Of a DNA stretch of 37,307 nucleotides, positions 30,460 to 37,307 are shown piece by piece. The number at the start of each line of letters is the position of its first letter. The first letter of the stretch is position 1. The stretch covers positions 1-37,307 of the IMG/VR virus record IMGVR_UViG_3300036846_000885. The stretch is one strand, 5' to 3'. A program made the position numbers and the translations under genes. This stretch comes from a virus. The notes beneath the pieces were generated by a model that was given only the letters and a program-made list of their open reading frames with translations, did no database searches and was not told the origin of the DNA.

Positions 30460-30824
30460 TGGCACGTTACATCGTAATAGATAACTGTTCTGGCTACATT
30501 TTTGGCGATACGGCTGACATCTGCGGGCGCACTCTGTCACTGGGCGATCAGGATGAGGACTTTATCGCCGCTTGCCGCGCAATCGACGAGAGCGTGCTGG
30601 AAACCGGGCGCGCCTATACGGTCCTGGGCTACCACAACCCGCGCCTGCTGGCGGCCAACGAGGGCGGCTATCTCGTCTATCGCGCCGACATCGACGGCAG
30701 CGAGGCAGTGCCGGTCATCGACGACGGTCAGGATCGGGAGTTGATCGCCGCCGTCGAGCGCGATTGCCGCTTGGTCGCGATTGTCCGCTGCGTTGAAGTC
30801 GAAGAGAACGTGTCATGCCACTGA
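30459..30824 (+). CDS. Unknown 121-aa early protein
   Basis: Starts MARYIVIDNCSGYIFGDTAD and contains repeated beta-like segments (AYTVLGYHNPRL, GGYLVYRADIDG, LVAIVRCVEVEENV). Acidic stretches (GDQDEDF) lie between. The ATG at 30459 follows GAGGAGCAAGTG; a GTG three bases upstream is also possible. It overlaps the exonuclease gene by 10 bp. It is probably a single-domain accessory protein; the family is not recognised. Confidence 0.68.
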   Translation: MARYIVIDNCSGYIFGDTADICGRTLSLGDQDEDFIAACRAIDESVLETGRAYTVLGYHNPRLLAANEGGYLVYRADIDGSEAVPVIDDGQDRELIAAVERDCRLVAIVRCVEVEENVSCH

Positions 30825-31609
30825 CCGCTGAACAACACGCACGCCGTGACGGCAAGGTCGGCGCATCCTTCGCGCCCCACCTAATGGCCGGCGATCAAAA
30901 CAAGATGGTGCAGGAATGGATGCGTCTTGTCGGGCATCCCGACTATGCCCCCGAAGATCTCTCGCGCAACTGGCCGGTGCAATTCGGCTCTTTCATCGAG
31001 CCGTTCGCCCTCGACTGGCACGTTATGAAGACCGGCAAGCTATTGACGCATTTGGGCGAATGGGTGTCGCATCCGGAATTGCCGCATGTCGGCGCGACGC
31101 TGGACGCCTACCGCCCGGACGACGCCACCGTTATCGACTGCAAGGCTCCGGGCGCGCATCGGAGGCTCGATGATGTGTTGGCATTTTACCCGTCGCAATT
31201 GGTTGTGCAGCGGGCCTGCATGAAGGCCGACGCCGCCGCACTCCTCATCGTGCATGGCGGGGCTGAGCCAACCGAGTACACCGTCACCTGGGACGAGGAT
31301 TACGAGCGCGAAGTGTGGGCGCGCGTCGCGTGGTTCTGGAACTGCGTCGAGACATTGCAGCCGCCGGGGCCGCTGCCAAAGGCGAAAGATCCAGTATCGG
31401 CGGCGCGTATCGTGGACATGAACGGCAACAACGAATGGGGTTTTTTCGCTCGTCAATGGCTGGTGAACAAGCAGGCCGCCACGGATTTTAATGCGGCCTC
31501 TAAGACCCTGAAAAGCTTGATGGAACCGGACGTGTCGAAAGCCTTCGGACACGGCATCCAAGCCACCCGCGCTCGTAATGGCGCGATCACGATCAAAGAA
31601 GGAAGGTAA
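30815..31609 (+). CDS. YqaJ-type viral exonuclease
   Basis: A 264-aa lambda-exonuclease/YqaJ-family nuclease. GASFAPHL (16-23), GSFIEPFALDW (58-68), then HVGATLDAYR with Asp97 and VIDCKAPG with Asp108-Lys110 supply the metal-binding core; Asp-Cys-Lys replaces the usual Glu-x-Lys. FYPSQLVVQRACM (about 123-135) matches the helical YxxQ motif. It would resect double-stranded DNA 5'-3' to give 3' tails for the ERF annealing protein at 32265. It is the last gene of the first early operon. Confidence 0.87.
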   Translation: MPLTAEQHARRDGKVGASFAPHLMAGDQNKMVQEWMRLVGHPDYAPEDLSRNWPVQFGSFIEPFALDWHVMKTGKLLTHLGEWVSHPELPHVGATLDAYRPDDATVIDCKAPGAHRRLDDVLAFYPSQLVVQRACMKADAAALLIVHGGAEPTEYTVTWDEDYEREVWARVAWFWNCVETLQPPGPLPKAKDPVSAARIVDMNGNNEWGFFARQWLVNKQAATDFNAASKTLKSLMEPDVSKAFGHGIQATRARNGAITIKEGR

Positions 31610-31612
31610 CCA

Positions 31613-31656
31613 TTTTCCCTCTTGTCTTATGGTGAGCATGGGTATACATATAGGCT
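31613..31656 (+). promoter_or_regulatory. Early promoter/operator, copy 2
   Basis: Matches copy 1 closely: CTCTTG/TTGTCT as -35, ATGGTGAGCAT at the operator position (perfect palindrome in copy 1), then GGGTATACATATAGGC identical to copy 1. Over 27 bases (31629-31655) 25 are identical. GGTAACCAT, the other orientation of the operator half, lies just upstream at 31605-31613. It drives the second early operon from 31683. Confidence 0.75.
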
Positions 31657-31682
31657 CTGGACTGGAGAACAGGAGCCTCAAG

Positions 31683-31871
31683 ATGAATAGAAAATCGGCG
31701 ATTCGCTCATTGATCGCGTATCTCGACCACATCGGCGAGATGTATCCCTGCAAGCATGGGCATATGAATTGCGCGATCCGTCGCGAGGGTGTCTGCCTCG
31801 ACGAGCTTCTCAGCTTATTTCCGCAGTATGCCGAAATGTCGCGCGACGAGTTGCTCGGAGAAAAGTTATGA
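31683..31871 (+). CDS. 62-aa protein, first gene of second early operon
   Basis: MNRKSAIRSLIAYLDHIGEM (1-20), then YPCKHGHMNC and a helix (LDELLSLFPQYAEMSRDELL). The Cys/His cluster could bind metal. The start has GGAG about eight bases upstream and lies about 30 bp after the copy-2 promoter. The stop overlaps the next ATG (ATGA). Not recognised. Confidence 0.68.
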   Translation: MNRKSAIRSLIAYLDHIGEMYPCKHGHMNCAIRREGVCLDELLSLFPQYAEMSRDELLGEKL

Positions 31872-32089
31872 GCCTCATTAACCGCATTAAATCCCACCCG
31901 CGCGTATTGGCATTAGAAGGCAGGGAGGAGGGCTTTGAGGACTGGTTCGTTGAATTGCATTACGGCTGGCGGTGGGCCGGCGACATGCTGCCAACCCACT
32001 GCTTTGGTGCCGGCACACTCAGTGAGGCGATGCGGGAAATCCGCAACGCCGTCCCTTGTTATTGCGAGAAATGCAGGGAGAGCAAGTGA
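31868..32089 (+). CDS. Unknown 73-aa early protein
   Basis: Starts MSLINRIKSHPRVLALEGRE. The central WFVELHYGWRWAGDMLPTHC is aromatic, and the end has a CYCEKCRESK Cys cluster that may bind metal. It is coupled to both neighbours by overlapping stop and start codons. No family is recognised. Confidence 0.66.
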   Translation: MSLINRIKSHPRVLALEGREEGFEDWFVELHYGWRWAGDMLPTHCFGAGTLSEAMREIRNAVPCYCEKCRESK

Positions 32090-32268
32090 TGGCCACCGAC
32101 CCGTTTTTCGCGCTCAACGACAAGCTGAACGAACTGCAGCTAGAGCTTTGCCGCCGCGCATGGCCGGAAGATACGTTCGAGCGCATCAACCGCGCCACCG
32201 ATTTCCGCGCCGCTCTGTGGGACGCGATCTGCGCCTACCGCGATTCATACATGGAAAAGCCACTATGA
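32089..32268 (+). CDS. Unknown 59-aa early protein
   Basis: A small helical protein: MATDPFFALNDKLNELQLEL (1-20), then WPEDTFERINRATDFRAALW. It begins at TGATGG, fused to the preceding stop, and its TGA overlaps the ERF start. A possible partner of the annealing protein, by position only. Confidence 0.66.
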   Translation: MATDPFFALNDKLNELQLELCRRAWPEDTFERINRATDFRAALWDAICAYRDSYMEKPL

Positions 32269-33017
32269 ACGACACAACCTCGACCTACCCACCTGAGATT
32301 GCCAAGGCCATTATCGCGGTCAAAAAACAGGTGAAACAACTCGGCACCGACGATCGCAACCCGCATGGCGGCTACTCCTATGTGAGCGTGGACAAGTTCT
32401 ACGACAGCATTGGGAAACCGATGGCCGAGGCCGGCTTGGCATTGCTGATCGACGAAACGGGAAGCGATGTTAAAGAGGGCAGCAGCGGCAAGCCGTGGCT
32501 GTTCGCTCAATACAGCCTTTCGTTTTTGCACGAATCGGGCGTGGTGTCGGACCCGCTGCGCCGCTCGCTGGCCTTGCCGATCAGCGGGCCGCAGGCTTAC
32601 GGGGCGGCACAGAGCTACGTCGAGAAGCAATTTTTGCGTCAGGTCTTTAAAATTCCAATTGGCGAGAAAGATGCGGACTCGATTGCGCCAGAGGACACCC
32701 CGCCAAAAACCGACAAGACGGCTGCCTCTAAAGCCGGCCCCTCGCCGGAGCCCAACAAGTCGCGCTCGCTCAACAACAAGCCGCACCCCATCCCGGTCAT
32801 CAACGCCGACTGGATCAAATGGGGTGGCCAGTTCGTCGCCGCCCTCAACGAGGCGCAGACGCGCGATGAGGTGGAGCGGTGGATCGTCACGAACGAGGCT
32901 CAGCTTAACGGCTGCGAGGCCGAGCACCCAAAAGCCTATATGCGGGTCAAGGACAATATCGCCACCGCCCGCAGGCGGTTGCCCGATTTCATGCAGCCCG
33001 ACGACGATGAGCGTTAG
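32265..33017 (+). CDS. ERF-family single-strand annealing protein
   Basis: A 250-aa ERF recombinase. The N-terminal core (about 1-130) contains YPPEIAKAIIAVKKQVKQLG, PHGGYSYVSVDKFYDSIGKP and SGPQAYGAAQSYVEKQFLRQ (about 108-127), equivalent to the ERF 'GSAxTYxxRYxL' segment. The C-terminal third is a Lys/Pro/Ser-rich linker followed by a charged helical domain. ERF proteins anneal complementary single strands in phage recombination and repair. It pairs with the YqaJ exonuclease under the other promoter copy. The ATG at 32265 is favoured over longer reading frames because it overlaps the previous stop. Confidence 0.88.
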   Translation: MNDTTSTYPPEIAKAIIAVKKQVKQLGTDDRNPHGGYSYVSVDKFYDSIGKPMAEAGLALLIDETGSDVKEGSSGKPWLFAQYSLSFLHESGVVSDPLRRSLALPISGPQAYGAAQSYVEKQFLRQVFKIPIGEKDADSIAPEDTPPKTDKTAASKAGPSPEPNKSRSLNNKPHPIPVINADWIKWGGQFVAALNEAQTRDEVERWIVTNEAQLNGCEAEHPKAYMRVKDNIATARRRLPDFMQPDDDER

Positions 33018-33039
33018 CCGCCTTCATCCGGGGCGGCGA

Positions 33040-33276
33040 ATGTTCCGCTACACAATAGCGGGAGAGGCTGCCCGCGGACAAAGCTGGGAGGTCACCGGCT
33101 TGGTCGAGGTCATGCCCGGTGGATTTGACGCTGCCATCCTTGTGACGTTGCGCGAGATGTTCCAGCAATTAACCAATGGCGAGGCGGTATTCGGCAAACC
33201 CGGACTTGGCTGCGACGGCCCCTATGCGATCACCAAGTACCTGCTTGAGTTGGACGAGCCATGCGAACCGTGCTGA
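33040..33276 (+). CDS. Small conserved-looking phage protein, 78 aa
   Basis: MFRYTIAGEAARGQSWEVTG (1-20) followed by AILVTLREMFQQLTNGEAVF and GKPGLGCDGPYAITKYLLEL. The closing 'GKPGxGCxGPY' pattern recurs in small proteins I recall from rhizobial and caulobacter phages. An in-frame ATG at 33007, overlapping the ERF stop, would add 11 residues. Function unknown. It overlaps the next gene. Confidence 0.66.
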   Translation: MFRYTIAGEAARGQSWEVTGLVEVMPGGFDAAILVTLREMFQQLTNGEAVFGKPGLGCDGPYAITKYLLELDEPCEPC

Positions 33277-33686
33277 TGCGCCGCATCGGCGGGGCATTGT
33301 GGCCCGCCGACGAGAAAGCCGCGGAGGCGATTCGCCGGCTAAGGGTCAGGGAGCCTGTCGCGGTGCGGATCATGCGGAGCCGCAGCGCGGCCCAGAACAG
33401 CCTCTACTGGCGGGTACTGAACCGGGTCATTGAGGCCACCGGGCGCTGGCGCACCGCCCAGGAACTGCATTTGGCGCTCAAGGTGGCCACCGGGCATGTC
33501 GATGTCGTCGGGCTCATTGATGGGCGGCGCGTGCTGGTGCCGCAATCAACCTCCTTTGACGCCATGACCCAGGACGAGGCGCAGGCGTATTATGACGCCG
33601 CGTTCAAGGTTATCGCCGAGGAGCTAATGGGGGGCCTGTCGGTGGATCAGTTGCTTGAGCACGCCGCCCCGGACATCGCGGCATGA
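33261..33686 (+). CDS. DUF1367-like phage protein
   Basis: 141 aa. MRRIGGALWPADEKAAEAIR (6-25), then RSRSAAQNSLYWRVLNRVIE (about 39-58) and VPQSTSFDAMTQDEAQAYYD (about 92-111) match the DUF1367 (NinB-neighbour) layout: a 'GGALxPAD' start, a helical middle, a 'SISFxxMD' end. These phage proteins lie with NinB and recombination genes. It overlaps neighbours at both ends. Confidence 0.74.
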   Translation: MRTVLMRRIGGALWPADEKAAEAIRRLRVREPVAVRIMRSRSAAQNSLYWRVLNRVIEATGRWRTAQELHLALKVATGHVDVVGLIDGRRVLVPQSTSFDAMTQDEAQAYYDAAFKVIAEELMGGLSVDQLLEHAAPDIAA

Positions 33687-33898
33687 ACCGTGACGAGGCC
33701 ACCCGCCGCCTTGCTCTAGGAGCCGCCAGGAAGCCCGTGGAGCGCATCTCCTTTCCCGGTGCCTCCGAGTGCCGGTGGATCGTCAATGACGGCCCACGGG
33801 GCTCCGCAGCGCCCCTCTGGTGCGCCAAGCCGGTGCAGGACGGCTCACCCTATTGCCCGAGCCACCACAAGCGCTGTTACATCAAGCGAAGCTCGTGA
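33683..33898 (+). CDS. GcrA C-terminal-like mini-protein
   Basis: 71 aa. SECRWIVNDGP (29-39), PLWCAKPVQDGSPYC (44-58) and PSHHKRCYIK (59-68) match the zinc-binding C-terminal domain of the alphaproteobacterial cell-cycle regulator GcrA: Cys30, Cys47, Cys58 and His61 are the likely ligands. The N-terminal helix-turn-helix of full-length GcrA (about 170 aa) is absent. It could interfere with the RNA polymerase contacts of host GcrA. It is the last gene of the second early operon, and its stop abuts that of the convergent fibre cluster. Confidence 0.75.
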   Translation: MNRDEATRRLALGAARKPVERISFPGASECRWIVNDGPRGSAAPLWCAKPVQDGSPYCPSHHKRCYIKRSS

Positions 33899-34111
33899 TC
33901 AGCCTGCGCTCGGGTATTTCCTGTACGGCACCTTGTACCCGCCGCGGCTGACATTATCGAGCGGCTTGTACTCGTTGGTCGGCGCGTTAGCCAAACCACG
34001 GGCGGGCCACCTGTCATCGTACAGACGCTCGGCGAGGTCGCAGGCGCGGCGAAAATTGGCCGCGTTGCCGTCGCTCTTGTAGTCGCTGTTGCGGTAGCTG
34101 TAGCTAGCCAT
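33899..34111 (-). CDS. Unknown 70-aa basic protein in fibre cluster
   Basis: Tyr/Arg/Asn-rich: MASYSYRNSDYKSDGNAANF (1-20), then DLAERLYDDRWPARGLANAP and NEYKPLDNVSRGGYKVPYRK. It is the last gene of the minus-strand fibre cluster, overlaps its neighbour by a base, and shares a convergent junction (TGATCA) with the GcrA-like gene. Function unknown. Confidence 0.66.
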   Translation of the reverse strand: MASYSYRNSDYKSDGNAANFRRACDLAERLYDDRWPARGLANAPTNEYKPLDNVSRGGYKVPYRKYPSAG

Positions 34112-34395
34112 TAGCGCTGCCCTCCCGTGTGTGGGCCTGCCGCCGGCTGCACCTGCGGTTGCTGTGTCATATGCGGCTGCGCCGGCTCTGTTGTCGAGCC
34201 GATCAGCGGGATCAGCCGCTCGAGGTTCGCCTCGATGGCGGTTAGCCGCTCCTCGACGCTCTTGGGGCGCTGGGGCTGGTCATGTGAAGTCTGGATGGTC
34301 TGCTGGCCCCGTGCCGGGTCGGCGTGCTGTGCCTCCTGCGGCGGCGTCGCGGGCTGCTGTTGCGGATGCTGTGCGTGATCAGTTGTCTGTGCCAT
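34111..34395 (-). CDS. Gln/Pro-rich protein with central coiled coil
   Basis: 94 aa. The ATG at 34395 follows AGGAGAAAC. Flanks are disordered (AQHPQQQPATPPQEAQ and QPHMTQQPQVQPAAGP). SVEERLTAIEANLERLIPLI (about 51-70) is a short trimer-like coiled coil. It lies behind the tail-fibre genes, which suggests a fibre-associated or assembly role; this is inferred. Confidence 0.68.
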   Translation of the reverse strand: MAQTTDHAQHPQQQPATPPQEAQHADPARGQQTIQTSHDQPQRPKSVEERLTAIEANLERLIPLIGSTTEPAQPHMTQQPQVQPAAGPHTGGQR

Positions 34396-34588
34396 CGGGT
34401 TTCTCCTGTGATGATTGAACGTCAGGCGGATCAGGCGTGTTGCCCTCGGCCAACCACGCCTCGTACTCGGCACGATCCCGGTTGGCAGGATCGGGCGGGA
34501 TGTACGCCGAATCCTCGACGCGCAAGATCGTCTCCGAGATCGTACCGGGTTGCGCCATATCCCAGAGCTGTTTGTAGTCCGCTGCCAT
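34379..34588 (-). CDS. Fibre-assembly-type small protein, 69 aa
   Basis: MAADYKQLWDMAQPGTISET (1-20), then ILRVEDSAYIPPDPANRDRA and EYEAWLAEGNTPDPPDVQSS. The 'I-P-DPANRDxxEYxAWLAEGNTPxPxD' pattern is typical of small proteins encoded right behind phage tail fibres (tail fibre assembly-like). Its start follows the fibre stop by three bases (TGACATG). Confidence 0.76.
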   Translation of the reverse strand: MAADYKQLWDMAQPGTISETILRVEDSAYIPPDPANRDRAEYEAWLAEGNTPDPPDVQSSQEKPDGTDN

Positions 34589-34589
34589 G

Positions 34590-36902
34590 TCAGAGATCCG
34601 CCGATGCAGTGAAGGGCGCGGTCACACTCGACATTCCGGCGGCTCCCGCCGTTGCGTAAAATTTGACAGACCCGGGATATGCCACTGCCGCTAGACCTGA
34701 GGCATTACTGTAAGTTACCGTTCCAAATGCTACCGTTGGTGCGGCCCGCATAGTGCTCGGCAAAGTAAGCTGCTGCGAAAAGAATGAAGACGCGGACGGC
34801 ACCTGATTGTAATCAAGCGTGCCCGTGTAATAAAACCGCTGGCACCGTCGCAAATCGTCGCCGGGATCGACCTTCTCCAACGGCGTCGCGACGCTGCCGA
34901 TCTCGAGCTGCACGCCCCATAGCTGGATCGAGCCGGATTGCACACCGATCCCGCCGTTGCTCATGTAAAAATTACACTGGCTGACATCGTCCCCGTTGGT
35001 GCCCAATGTCTTGCCACTCGTGGAGGGCACTGCAATCGTCACGGTGTACCTCTGCCAGCCTGTGCTGAGCGTCAGAGTGGTTACCGCGCCCGTCACCGTC
35101 GCCGATGGCGAGCCGCCAGTGCCGAATACCTGATCGACCGCCACCCCCAGCTTGAGCGCACCGGCAGAGCATTTCGCCCACAATGACACGGTAACAGTCC
35201 TGCCTCCGAGACGGCGCACTCCCTCGATTAATTGGAATAAAACAGACAATCCGCTAGCAGTGCCAGTAAACGCATTTTGAAGAAAATAGACCGCAGCCTC
35301 GTCACCGATTGCCGCCCTGTCGACATCAACGAGACTGCCTCTCGACACGCTATCCGTATCAAGACTGAAATAGAGCTTCCAGCGATCTAGCGTGTAGCTA
35401 TTTCCGGCTGTTGTGAAAGGTCCGTTGCCGCGCTGCGCCACGTTCATCATCGCGTTCTGGATGAGGTTGCGCCCGACGTTGTTGAATGCCGGCGCAACCG
35501 CTGGCGTGATAGCGCTCTGCACGAAAGCGGTGGTCGCAATCGAAGTGTCGTTGTCACCAAACCCAGGAGTAACAGCCCGAGCGTCACCCGTAAAGACAGG
35601 TGCAGCAATCGGAGCATATGATGCCAGCGATGCGGTTGTTGCGTAGCTGCTCAAGGTGCTGGTCAATTGCTGCAGCGGCACCGCTTGCAAATTCGCCGCC
35701 GCGTTTGCATTAAGGGTCACCGTCGCCCCTGCGCCAGACATCGTAAGGGGGCCAGTCACCGTGACATTGCCCGCCAGCGGGACGTAATTGCCGAGCGTGC
35801 TGTTGAGTTGCTGCAAGGGCACGGCTTGCAGCGCCGTCGCGGCGTTAGCGTTGAGGGTCAACGCGCCCGTGAGAACGCCGCCGCCGAGCGGCAGTACCGG
35901 CAGCCAACTGTGCGACAGACCTTGGCGTCCATAGAGTTGCCCATCGGCTGGCGATTCGGGAAACGCGGTCTGCGCCAGCACCCATTGGCGCGTTGCCGCC
36001 TGCATGGCTTGCGTCGGGTCGGCATTGAGAAGAAGGGCACCGGAGAGTTGCCCGCCTGTGAGCATCAGGTAACGCGCGTCGGCTTGCGGGGCCGTCAGGC
36101 CGCCTGCGTGGATCACCTGAAACTTTCCGGCAAATGTCGAATAGATCAGGTTGTCGCCATTGAAAATCGTTAGCCCTTGAATGCCGGGAATTGGTTGTGA
36201 AATCACAACACCGGCGGGGACGACCGTCGTCGCGATCCACGAAAATTCATTCTGGTGCGTTCCGGGTTGCGTCAGATCCGGCGTGTTGTTGTCGGCGTTC
36301 CATGTGCCCTGATAGAGCGACTGCGCGGCGATCTGGTCGAGCACCCACGTCATGTTGGCCGCGCCATAGGGAGCCTGCGGCACGGCAGGAAGATTGACGA
36401 TACTGTTGCCACCCATGTTGAGCTGGCCCTGCATCGTTCCGCCGCTCAAGGGCAGAAACGTGCCCGAGGCCGAGGCGATGGCCACCCATTGGCCGGTCTG
36501 CCGGCCCCAGGTCTGGCCGGCAGGCGCGGCAGGCACCTCGGGAACTCCCGAGGTCGATACCATCATGTCCACATAGCTCATCGTCGCGGCCTGGGTGGGC
36601 TGCGTCGGCAGGCCGCTGAGGAAGAGCGGCCCGGTCATCGTGCTCCCGGTTTTGACGACAGAGAGATTCGCGACCGCCGTATTCGCAGCGTCCTGCACAT
36701 AGGGCGGCACCAGCGACGGCAAGAGGCTCTCGATGCTCTCCTTAACCGAGGGATCGATCAGCTCGGCGAGCGGCACCGTGGTGAAGTAGGGCGCGACATA
36801 AACCAGCCTCGGGAAGTCCCAACTATCAGGGATGCTGACAAACGGCACCGCGCCTGTCGGCACCGTCTGCGGTGCCCGGAACTCCGGTGTTGCTGTGGCC
36901 AT
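34590..36902 (-). CDS. Tail fibre / receptor-binding protein
   Basis: A 770-aa fibre. The N-terminal about 75 residues (PETVP-type TVPTGAVPFVSIPDSWDFPR) are the presumed virion anchor. Then come repeats of the 'GxLxLxxxPTQxxQAATxxYVD' type: GPLFLSGLPTQPTQAATMSY, GQLNMGGNSIVNLPAVPQAP, GALLLNADPTQAMQAATRQW. Two near-identical LNANAAxxLQAVPLQQL segments are about 140 bp apart. The C-terminal about 290 residues start with a GRNLIQNAMMNVAQRGNG/YTLDRW block, a carbohydrate-binding-like tip. It probably adsorbs to host polysaccharide. It lies outside the main late operon with its own small genes. Confidence 0.87.
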   Translation of the reverse strand: MATATPEFRAPQTVPTGAVPFVSIPDSWDFPRLVYVAPYFTTVPLAELIDPSVKESIESLLPSLVPPYVQDAANTAVANLSVVKTGSTMTGPLFLSGLPTQPTQAATMSYVDMMVSTSGVPEVPAAPAGQTWGRQTGQWVAIASASGTFLPLSGGTMQGQLNMGGNSIVNLPAVPQAPYGAANMTWVLDQIAAQSLYQGTWNADNNTPDLTQPGTHQNEFSWIATTVVPAGVVISQPIPGIQGLTIFNGDNLIYSTFAGKFQVIHAGGLTAPQADARYLMLTGGQLSGALLLNADPTQAMQAATRQWVLAQTAFPESPADGQLYGRQGLSHSWLPVLPLGGGVLTGALTLNANAATALQAVPLQQLNSTLGNYVPLAGNVTVTGPLTMSGAGATVTLNANAAANLQAVPLQQLTSTLSSYATTASLASYAPIAAPVFTGDARAVTPGFGDNDTSIATTAFVQSAITPAVAPAFNNVGRNLIQNAMMNVAQRGNGPFTTAGNSYTLDRWKLYFSLDTDSVSRGSLVDVDRAAIGDEAAVYFLQNAFTGTASGLSVLFQLIEGVRRLGGRTVTVSLWAKCSAGALKLGVAVDQVFGTGGSPSATVTGAVTTLTLSTGWQRYTVTIAVPSTSGKTLGTNGDDVSQCNFYMSNGGIGVQSGSIQLWGVQLEIGSVATPLEKVDPGDDLRRCQRFYYTGTLDYNQVPSASSFFSQQLTLPSTMRAAPTVAFGTVTYSNASGLAAVAYPGSVKFYATAGAAGMSSVTAPFTASADL

Positions 36903-37103
36903 CTATTCTCCCCCCTCGGATTTCGGGCCGCGCTTCGGGAACGGTAAAGCGGGCGCTGCTGGCCGCTGCGCCTCGTCAAGCGCGATCTTGAGCCGGTTCG
37001 CCACCGGCAACGCGATCTTCATCGGCATTTCATACAGGGCGGCCTGGAGGATCTGCCAATCGCCGGGCGGCAGGCTGATGGTGAGCGGCGGTTCTTCTGG
37101 CAT
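36903..37103 (-). CDS. Unknown 66-aa protein upstream of tail fibre
   Basis: MPEEPPLTISLPPGDWQILQ (1-20), then AALYEMPMKIALPVANRLKI and a Pro/Lys-rich acidic tail. It is first in the fibre cluster and two bases from the fibre start. The 'AALxELPxKxALPVxxxLxxQ'-like middle is a pattern I have seen near phage fibre genes but cannot name. Confidence 0.68.
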   Translation of the reverse strand: MPEEPPLTISLPPGDWQILQAALYEMPMKIALPVANRLKIALDEAQRPAAPALPFPKRGPKSEGGE

Positions 37104-37194
37104 AGGCCCCCCGGGCCATGATATGAAGGCGGGGCCGGGAAGGGTTACAGGCCCATTCCCCGCCCCTGATCACAGGGCCTGGATGAGAGGCACC

Positions 37195-37307
37195 ATGACT
37201 GTTCCCAAAGTAGCACGAAACCAGCAATCGGGCGAATATCCCTCTCTGCCGCAACCCTTATCGGATGCGGTCGATATGGTGTTCAATCGCCTCGCCACGC
37301 GGCGCAC
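37195..37307 (+). CDS. Gene cut by window end
   Basis: Starts with ATG after GAGAGGCACC and reads MTVPKVARNQQSGEYPSLPQ, then PLSDAVDMVFNRLATRR to the edge. If the window ends are joined, the frame continues T-M-P and stops at base 10, giving a 40-aa protein 14 bases before the gene at 25. As a partial frame no function can be given. Confidence 0.5.
   Translation, partial: MTVPKVARNQQSGEYPSLPQPLSDAVDMVFNRLATRR

Overview
The window reads as a nearly complete genome, or a prophage, of a P22-like podovirus. The host is probably an alphaproteobacterium, and a Rhizobiales member would fit. The base composition is GC-rich. The head module follows P22 order on the minus strand: small terminase candidate, large terminase, portal, scaffold, coat, gp4-like adaptor, gp10-like tail factor, then three DNA-ejection proteins. 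Host clues are a miniature GcrA C-terminal zinc domain (33683-33898), GcrA being an alphaproteobacterial cell-cycle regulator, and a near-perfect parS palindrome (13930-13945). No integrase, reverse transcriptase, tRNA or CRISPR array was seen, so lysogeny cannot be decided from the sequence.

Layout. (1) 1-1663, plus: four unrecognised small genes, the last a two-TM protein. (2) 1664-25867, minus: the long late operon, read right to left. It runs packaging (25867-21077), a low-complexity and accessory set including a 541-aa unknown (21075-18057), scaffold (18053-17226), an accessory island (16984-13763), coat (13738-12503), connector genes with an inserted HNH endonuclease (12493-9802), gp10-like tail factor (9809-8364), two small genes, a 2OG oxygenase and a GNAT acetyltransferase, and the ejection proteins. 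The largest ejection protein carries an M15 peptidase domain. (3) 25868-26225: a gene-free control region with three hairpins and a phased cluster of GTATCG boxes. (4) 26226-28941, minus: a DnaB-N/RecA helicase-like protein, a small gene, a VRR-NUC nuclease, a small TM frame and a YdaS/Cro-like repressor. (5) 28942-33898, plus: early genes under two near-identical promoter/operator copies, including a YqaJ exonuclease, an ERF annealing protein, a DUF1367 protein and the GcrA-like mini-protein. (6) 33899-37103, minus: a tail-fibre cluster away from the main late operon. (7) 37195 to the edge, plus: a gene cut by the window end.

How it works together. The YdaS-like repressor and the duplicated promoters at about 28950 and 31620 look like the early switch. 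ERF plus YqaJ make a two-component homologous recombination system, and the DnaB-like protein serves replication. The terminase and portal fill the scaffold/coat prohead. The gp4- and gp10-like proteins close it, and the ejection proteins (with the peptidase for wall penetration) and the separate fibre complete infection.

The most unusual part is the island between scaffold and coat (about 13.7-17.0 kb). It holds two PEP-CTERM exosortase-substrate proteins, a His-Pro-Ile repeat protein, a plus-strand gene under a parS-like palindrome, and its own AT-rich promoter-like region. I know of no P22-like morphogenesis module with such a cargo. All family names come from recalled motifs; no database search was run.
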